This document shows, one piece after another, positions 32,254 to 37,648 of a stretch of 37,648 nt of DNA. This stretch comes from Chara braunii (taxonomy: Eukaryota > Streptophyta > Charophyceae > Charales > Characeae), in assembly GCA_003427395.1 (NCBI GenBank), contig BFEA01000421.1:432650-470297 (forward strand). The letters run 5' to 3'. The stretch's first letter is position 1. The number at the start of each line of letters is the position of its first letter. Position numbers and translations under genes: made by a program. Under the pieces are notes generated by a model that was given only the letters and a program-made list of their open reading frames with translations, searched no databases and had not been told where the DNA came from.

Positions 32254-34648
32254 TGTGACGCCCAACCTCACGCCCAGCGCGACTTCCTGATCGGAGTAGA
32301 GTGTGGGCTTGGAAGTGCAAAAAAGGGGTGTGCCAAGGATTTTTGGGGAAGTGGGGTTGGAGTCCCAGGTCAGAACTGAGATCTCCTGTGGCAGAGTTTT
32401 TCGGGGGTACGAGTGCAATTTGGCGGAGAGGGCGGACCGCCTTTGGTCATAAGCCAGATGGCATGCACGGGTCATTCAAGGTCGGGCGAGCCATTGGTTC
32501 CGAGGACGGCGGTTTGCGAGAAGGTCCCTCCGGGGTGGGTGAGGTTCCGATGAGTCAGGCCGTCGGAAGTTGCCACGTGGCGCCGGTCGTCGCGCGTTCG
32601 GGTTAGGCCTTCGGGATTCCGGGGCCCTCTGGTCGCCGCGTCGTCGGCAATTACCGCAGGGCGTGCTGGGCCAGTATGGAGCTATGGCCTTCCACGGGAC
32701 GACGCTGAGTCGGTGATACGGAAGAAGAAGACGGAAGGGAGGGAAGCTGGTGGAGATAACGACAAATCCGGGGTGGGTGAAGTAATGGGTGTGGTCCTGA
32801 GTGGGGAAATCAGAGCATCGGGGTTCGTTAGTGGTGGCGCAGTGAAACTCCCTAGGACACAGTCGGTTCTCTGTTAGGCAAGGGTATCTCTGTCGAAGGC
32901 TTTCCTCTATCCAAGGGGTGAAATAGTCCGGGTTGTACAACAATCACTCCGAGCTCTCAGAGTGTCTCATTATGTCATCGCAGAGTTGCGAGATGCCTAA
33001 GGGCGGGTCTGGGATGATTGTGATCACCGCGTGCGAGCACGTGCAGGCTGCGCGAATCGAGTCGCGCTTACGCGTGCTCGCGCGGGATGACCGTATCCAA
33101 TCAAATAGTACTCCTGCAATTGATGAATCGACGCACAGGGACACGTGTAAAGGTGCAGATCAGGTCGTGATTACACGCATCCTCACGCGGCGTTCGCTGG
33201 GTCAGACATTCGATTGTTTAATCACTCCGTAATTTTCGAGCATGCAAGATGCAATAACCACAACAGCTCAATCAAAAGATAAGCAAAAACGAGAACAGGC
33301 ATATCGATTGCACAAAATTCCTATCCTACTCATGGGTGCATCAAGGGCAGTGAACAAACGCAAAGGCAAGGATCCAGTAGAAAGACAAGCAACCAAACAT
33401 GACATCCATTCGTTCATTCATACATTCATAGACCATATCCGAGATGGGAGATCGTGATGACAAGGGTGAGCGAAAAATCAAATCCAGATTCCGAAAAACA
33501 GAAACGGGCGAGTCACCCGGAGCCGAAATCAAAATTTATATACACAAGACAGGAGGGAGGAAAGATAAAAGAAACAGCAAATTCGCGTCCATCAACCTCA
33601 ACTCCCTCTTCCTCTCTCTCTCTCTCTTTTTCTCCGATGCGGACAGTCCGTCGTCGCGCACCAACCCACGAAGCCGTCACCCCGCTTAGTCCTCCCACAC
33701 CCGTCAGGTTTGCCCGCGCCCACAGTCCGTCGTGGCCCTCATCAACCCCGCGCGTTTGGCATCAGCTCGTCGGGTCGCTCGACTCCTGCTCTACTCACCT
33801 CTTACTTCGCTCGTGTGCCGACCCTCTCTGATCGCGCAACCCCGAGCTTCGAACAGCTGGTTAAGAGAGCTAACTAATCGCGCAGCCGAAATTTATAGCG
33901 TGCATGCATGCGCGAGGAACACGGAATTACAAAGACTTAGAAGGAGAGAAGGGGGAGGGATTGCCTACGCTTGCATGGCCAGAACGCGGTGTGGGGGACG
34001 TAGCCGCTCTCCACACATTGATATGATCATGCAGACCGTGGCTACCAAAAATGCAGCAAAAGAAAGAGAAGAGGGGCGGGAAAGACGAAGCACAAGAAGA
34101 AAGATACAGCTATAATGGCGCCAGTCCAAAATTATAGTTACACACCCGATTAAAGGCGTCGACTAATCAGAATTCCGTTACAGCTGCATAAAGAAGCGCG
34201 TAAGCAAAAGGCGCCGCGCGCAAAAGAAAGTCCTAATTACAAAATTTCTAAATTCCTATGTAATGTGAAAAAGCAAAAAGCACAAGTTCTGAGAGCCATC
34301 GGGGCTCGACAAGATTCGAAAAAGAATTCGAAGAAGAATTCGAACAGGAAATTTCAAAAAGAACGAAGCAAAATTCTCGCGTGATATCTGCACCTAAAAA
34401 AAATTCCGAAATTCACGCGCTCGGCGGCGCGCCAACCATCCGCCCGACCAATCAATCGCCCATCCCGGGACTCACCCAACTTCGAACTCAGGCATCCGAA
34501 AGAATCGATGTAAAAGAGGAAGAAGCGAGGGTACTGATGCAATTTCCCATCCATCCCAATCTCCCGTAATTGGCCCAACCTTCCCAGCTTAGGACCCCTC
34601 ATTGCAATCGCGCAGAAAGTCGCGCGCTACAGAAAGTGGTTAGTCACA
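32254..34648. mobile_element. Probable solo LTR or non-autonomous element, copy 2, nested in the PLE
   Basis: The 2395-bp segment begins TGTGACGCCCAACCTCACGC and ends GTTAGTCACA and is collinear with 11225-13760. Shared landmarks: the AAGGGGTGTGCCAAGGATTTT block, GAACTGAGATCTCCTGTGGCA, GAGTTTCACTG (minus sense), a (TC)n tract, CAGTCCGTCG, GAAATTTATAGC(A/G)TGCATGC and GTAGCCGC. An imperfect 4-bp duplication flanks it (AATA at 32250-32253, AATG at 34649-34652). The RT reading frame resumes exactly on the other side, confirming insertion into PLE coding DNA. No internal polymerase genes are present, as expected of a solo LTR. Confidence 0.75.
32476..32943 (-). CDS. Conserved antisense ORF in the LTR-like element, copy 2
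   Basis: A minus-strand frame of about 155 codons matching the one at 11743-12141, with PCLTEN, REFHCATTNEPR, HPGFVVISTSFPPF and CGNCRRR. The C-terminal part is Arg/Pro-rich and extends beyond the other copy. Whether it is translated is unknown, and it may be a residue of an LTR-borne gene. No family recognised. Confidence 0.35.
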   Translation of the reverse strand: MLYNPDYFTPWIEESLRQRYPCLTENRLCPREFHCATTNEPRCSDFPTQDHTHYFTHPGFVVISTSFPPFRLLLPYHRLSVVPWKAIAPYWPSTPCGNCRRRGDQRAPESRRPNPNARRPAPRGNFRRPDSSEPHPPRRDLLANRRPRNQWLARP

Positions 34649-35011
34649 AATGGTCCTCTACATTGTCAAAGTATTCAAGATTTTTCTTCATTTTCGAGCC
34701 GACAATAGAAAATGTCGGTTGTAATTTCATTTTTTTATCGGGCGAAAGCATATGCCTCTGTTGAGGGGGCGCTGCTCCCTTTCCTTTTTTCGCTTAAATG
34801 TGAGTTGTGAAGAAGGGCGTACCCAGATGATCTGTTTGACTATGGCCTGGTTAGCTTCTCAAGGAAATATAGGGGATTGTGGAAGGACTGGATCCTGTGT
34901 TTGACCGGTTGGGGTCGATTGTTTTTAAAGAAGTCGGTTTTTTTGTGGGCCTCCGTGGTAGGGGGTCATTTTGGTGATGATGTGGGTGGTACCCTTGGGC
35001 CTAGGTGGTAA
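34649..35011 (+). pseudogene. PLE reverse transcriptase thumb, after the nested insertion
   Basis: The frame continuing from 32253 through one copy of the 4-bp duplication reads on here to a TAA at 35009-35011. It has two in-frame stops (TAG 34706-34708, TGA 34808-34810). RAYPDDLFDYGLVSFSRKY (34814-34870) matches the Tyr-Pro thumb-helix pattern that ends many PLE reverse transcriptases. The reading frame is preserved across the insertion, but the copy was already, or is now, non-functional. Confidence 0.65.
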
Positions 35012-35164
35012 TTCATACTGTTTTTCGTGTGATGGATAAGGTTACAGACGTACTACTATTTCTTTTCCTTGTGTCGAGGTGACGATTCATATTGACGAAT
35101 GAGGTTGTAAACGTACTAGTGGTTTGTGGCTAGTCACTGTGACGAGTGAAGTTGGAGTTTCCTT
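35012..35164. other. PLE 3' untranslated stretch
   Basis: Short non-coding stretch between the RT stop and the 3' pLTR. It repeats GAGTGAAGTTGGAGTTTCC-type words that recur within the 3' pLTR (35145, 35201) and the 5' pLTR (GAGTGAAGTTGGAGCC, 27389). Confidence 0.55.
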
Positions 35165-35849
35165 TGTAGTAGGCGGTTCGGTGCCCCACCTATCTTGGTG
35201 ATGAGTGAAGTTGGAGTTTCCCTTGTTGTAGGGTGCTTCACCTATCCCTTCCCTTTGTCTTTCTTTTTTCCTTTTCCTTTTGTTTTTCTTTTTTTTTTTT
35301 TCGACGGATAGACAGGTGGCATTGAGTGAAGTTGGAGCCTTCTTTTGTAGGCCCAGCGTTGTGTAGAGCGCTTTTTACAAATGGTTTTTTCAGTGGGAGA
35401 AGATATTGAACGCGATTTTCTTGGAGTATAGAATGAATCTAGTCCTATTGATGACTAGGAAGCGGTAAAACGGTAAGTGTCGCGGCTTTCCAAAGATTTA
35501 TTGAAGTAGCTTTTAGCGTCTATAGGAATTAGTATTAAAGTCTTTGGTTCCATGTCCTAGGTACTGACTTAGACCCCTGATGAGTCCTGGTTGGCGGCCA
35601 GGCGAAACCGGTCGGGTCGTAACGCCGCGCGGGAGCTCTTGTTTCCGCTTCTTGTTCGTCACGATTATTTTTTTTCGATAATACAGTCGCGTTTGGGACA
35701 TGGTCTCTCTCTGTCTTCCTTCTTCCTCCTCCTCCCTCTCCTCCCTCTCCTCTTTGTGCCTCTGATTGCTGCTGATGTGAATGTTCTGAGTACGTACTGA
35801 TTGAGTTGGCTCTTCGTTTTGCTATCTATGTTCGCTACTGTGCGACATA
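35165..35849 (+). repeat. 3' pLTR of the Penelope-like element
   Basis: Direct repeat of 27276-28275 carrying a 361-bp deletion and a small internal duplication near 35195-35240. It holds the polypyrimidine tract (35258-35302), the hammerhead ribozyme (35569-35622) and a CT-rich tract (35703-35758). It ends at the right target-site duplication. Confidence 0.85.
35569..35622 (+). ncRNA. Hammerhead ribozyme in the 3' pLTR, apparently intact
   Basis: All three stems can be drawn. Stem I: GACCC (35572-35576) with GGGTC (35614-35618), extended by TTA/TAA across a one-base bulge. Core CTGATGA: 35577-35583. Stem II: G(T)CCTGG / CCAGGC (35584-35603) with a 7-nt loop and one bulged T. Core GAAA: 35604-35607. 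Stem III: the palindrome ACCGGT (35607-35612), too short to form a monomer loop and suited to a dimeric hammerhead. Predicted self-cleavage is after C35613. Such minimal hammerheads with tiny stem III are established in Penelope-like elements, where they are thought to process the element's RNA. Confidence 0.85.
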
Positions 35850-35859
35850 CTCAGCCACT
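35850..35859. repeat. Target-site duplication, right (CTCAGCCACT)
   Basis: Identical to 27266-27275. It lies at the exact end of the 3' pLTR, with one or two bases of boundary ambiguity because the pLTR itself ends ACATAC(T). Confidence 0.75.
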
Positions 35860-35952
35860 CTTTGTTTGGAATATAAAGTGGCAACTTCTCAAAAAAAAAA
35901 AAAAAAAAAAAAAATGGTGACTGTGATACTATCATTGAGGCGGACAGACCCC

Positions 35953-35990
<38 letters not shown>

Positions 35991-36095
35991 GTTGTCGCTT
36001 TATATTTCAAAACAAGAGTGGTCGAGGCCGGGGACCTCACAATTCTACCCGGTGTTGCAAAAAAGCCTGCTGGAAACCAGGTCTTGCGTCCCAAG
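35860..36095. repeat. Tail-to-tail inverted pair of X repeat ends with poly(A)/poly(T)
   Basis: 35860-35890 (TTTGTTTGGAATATAAAG, GGCAACTTCTC) is followed by poly(A) (35891-35914). Then comes a 39-bp unique spacer, poly(T) (35954-35986), and the inverse arm (AGAAGTTGTCGCTTTATATT, 35987-36006) continuing to 36095, which matches 27190-27275 in reverse complement. Two poly(A)-tailed copies thus meet tail to tail, or one was copied inversely. The arms could form a long hairpin. Confidence 0.75.
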
Positions 36096-36480
36096 ACCAC
36101 TCAGTCTCAAAAGGAAGAAGAACTCCTCAAAATAGCCATGAAGCACAAAAAAGGATGACTGAACTAATCATGGCAGCTACACTCCACTCCTTCAGCCAAT
36201 CACAAGAAAGCGCCAGCATGTTTCTAGGATCGAAACACTATTGGCAAAGAACAACGAGCTATAATCTGCAAATCTCGAAAAGGCACAAGGCAATTCGCGA
36301 AGATTACACAGTTTAACCCTAAAATTATTTCCAAAAGCAAATTAAATTCTCCAATACAATTCGAATCCAAATTTCAAACAAGGTACTTACTAAATTTGAA
36401 ACTGGATATACTAATTTATCAAGAGAAAATAAACGATTAAAGACAACCAATCCAAATACCAAGATCTATCAAACTAGAAG
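36096..36480 (-). mobile_element. Repeat family X, reverse copy, unrecognised body
   Basis: Follows the inverted arm. The first ~70 bp (reverse complement TTTTGAGGAGTTCTTC) aligns weakly with TTTTTGAGAAGTTTTATT near 27162. The remainder has no recognised gene. Confidence 0.4.
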
Positions 36481-37480
36481 GAAGACTAAGAGTTGGGAGG
36501 GAGGAGTAGACATAAGGGTTACTCTTAACCTCGCTATCCAAAACGCTGTAAAGAGCCTTTGTTGCCTAGACTGGTTTCCCACCACGCACCCAATGGATAC
36601 AACTCTAGTTTGCTCTTCACGAGGTCTCTCATATCATCCCTACCCTGTGAGTATCCCCCTAAACTACTGCAAATATACCCCTGCACTTAAGAATAACGAA
36701 AAGCTGTAAATCTCAATCATATATGAAAACTGAATACAAAAGCGATCGATAGATGGTAACAGAGCCCAGCTAAAGTATAGCTATGCCTGACACTTATTTT
36801 ACCCTTCGCACCCGGGAAACGTTCCCACCGCCACAAGCGAGTCTCCCACTCCCGCTGATGGCGCCGCCACCCATCGGGCTTCAGGGCTTTATAACAATCC
36901 AGATACCGAAAACCTACAAAATATCAGAGCTGGGAGGGAGGACTGGACCTTAGGGTTACTCTCTCAACCTCACTATCCAAAACGCTGTAGAGAGCCTTTG
37001 TTGCCTAGTAGACGGGTTTCCCACCACGCACCCAATGGATACAACTCTAGTTTGCTCTTCACCGGGTCTCTCATATCATCCAACCCTGTGAGTATAACCC
37101 TAAATCATTGCAAACATACCCCAGCGCTTAATGATATCGAGCAACTGTGAATCTCCATCTTACATGAAAACTCAATACTATTACAAGCGATAGACGAGAA
37201 CGCAACCCGACTAGAATGAAGGGTAAAGGCATCCAACAGAAAACTACACAGTACATATCTACTGCAAAGATTATACTCGAAAAGATATGGCAAAAAGGTG
37301 AGACAGATGAATAAGCCTTAGGGTGACCCACACATCAATGCTGACCAAAAGACTGTAAAGAGCCTTTGTTGCCTAGACGGGTTTCCCACCACACACCCAA
37401 TGGATACAACTCTAGTTTGCTCTTCACTGGGTCTCTCGTATCATTCCAACCCCATGAGCTTCACCCTAAAACCATCGCAA
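36480..37480 (-). repeat. Repeat family X, tandem units (three diverged copies)
   Basis: Three copies of a block containing GTA(A/G)AGAGCCTTTGTTGCCTAG, GGTTTCCCACCAC(G/A)CACCCA, ATGGATACAACTCTAGTTTG and GGTCTCTC(A/G)TATCAT begin near 36546, 36984 and 37353, spaced about 438 and 369 bp. The reverse complement of GTTTCCCACCACGCACCC occurs at about 26543 and 26942 in the forward X copy. No coding frame. Confidence 0.8.
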
Positions 37481-37648
37481 ACCAAATTAAAAGAAAACTC
37501 AGAACATGAAGTAAGTGAGCGTCATACTGCCTTGCGACGAAGGTAGGTCAAACGAGACTTGCTGCAGCCGCAAAACCAAATTAAGTGAAAACTCAAAACA
37601 TGAAGTAAATGAACATCATACAGCCTTGCGACGAAGGTAAGTCAAACG
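37481..37648. repeat. Direct duplication, unit about 90 bp, running off the window
   Basis: AACCAAATTAA.(A/T)GAAAACTCA followed by ACATGAAGTAA and CCTTGCGACGAAGGTA occurs at about 37481-37571 and 37572-37648. It is probably truncated by the window end. Confidence 0.85.

Larger units (their letters stand above)
27276..35849 (+). mobile_element. Permuted Penelope-like retroelement (GIY-YIG before RT), degraded, with nested LTR-type insertion
   Basis: Layout: 5' pLTR (27276-28275) with hammerhead; ORF1 with CCHC knuckle; GIY-YIG endonuclease; reverse transcriptase, interrupted at 32254-34648 by an LTR-type element; 3' pLTR (35165-35849) with hammerhead. A 10-bp duplication CTCAGCCACT at 27266-27275 and 35850-35859 flanks it. 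Removing the nested insertion leaves about 6.2 kb. PLEs normally carry GIY-YIG after RT; a clade described from green algae, protists and invertebrates (Chlamys and Naiad types) has it before, as here. Direct-repeat pLTRs and hammerheads are known PLE traits. The family is firm from the RT and endonuclease motifs; the subclade is my assignment. Stops and frameshifts in every ORF make this copy inactive. Confidence 0.85.

Overview
This is nuclear DNA of a large, repeat-rich eukaryotic genome. Microsatellites with assembly gaps (N runs at 1330-1333, 17450-17481, 20988), poly(A)/poly(T) tracts, satellite DNA and broken retroelements fill the window, and only one convincing host gene is visible. 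The mix of elements, with a permuted Penelope-like retroelement (PLE) behind a CCHC zinc-knuckle/coiled-coil ORF, suggests a streptophyte green alga such as Chara. That assignment is inference; no single marker proves it.

Layout. 1-6 kb: tandem duplications, a possible tRNA-derived SINE, a ~650-bp dispersed repeat (copy A), a ~319-bp tandem pair, GAT repeats and a GC-rich minisatellite. 6.1-7.8 kb: copy B of the 650-bp repeat lies directly upstream of an intronless-looking acyl carrier protein gene (7021-7836). 7.8-11.2 kb: mostly unrecognised sequence, then a cluster of short hairpin-forming repeats. 11,225-13,760: a TGTGAC...GTCACA-bounded element, probably a solo LTR, inserted into that hairpin-repeat cluster. 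14-17.7 kb: AT-rich DNA, a strongly A/C-skewed block and microsatellites. 18.0-20.8 kb: a (CTCTA)n-type satellite interrupted by a decayed LINE tail. 21.5-22.2 kb: a ~312-bp tandem pair. 22-27 kb: mostly unrecognised, then a poly(A)-terminated repeat family (X).

27,276-35,849 is the main feature: a PLE with its GIY-YIG endonuclease upstream of the reverse transcriptase (the permuted Chlamys/Naiad-like order). It is flanked by direct repeats (pLTRs), each with a hammerhead ribozyme, the 3' one apparently intact. A gag-like ORF1 (CCHC knuckle, coiled coil, possible SAP-like tail) precedes the endonuclease. A 10-bp target-site duplication brackets the whole element. A second copy of the 2.4-kb solo-LTR-like element (32,254-34,648) sits inside the RT thumb coding region, and reading resumes on its far side. 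All ORFs of the PLE carry stops and frameshifts, so this copy is dead.

The nesting gives an order of events: a tail-to-tail pair of X elements came first, the PLE inserted into one of them, and the LTR-type element then inserted into the PLE. 35.85-37.65 kb holds the rest of the X pair, including a poly(A)/poly(T) inverted repeat and three diverged tandem units.
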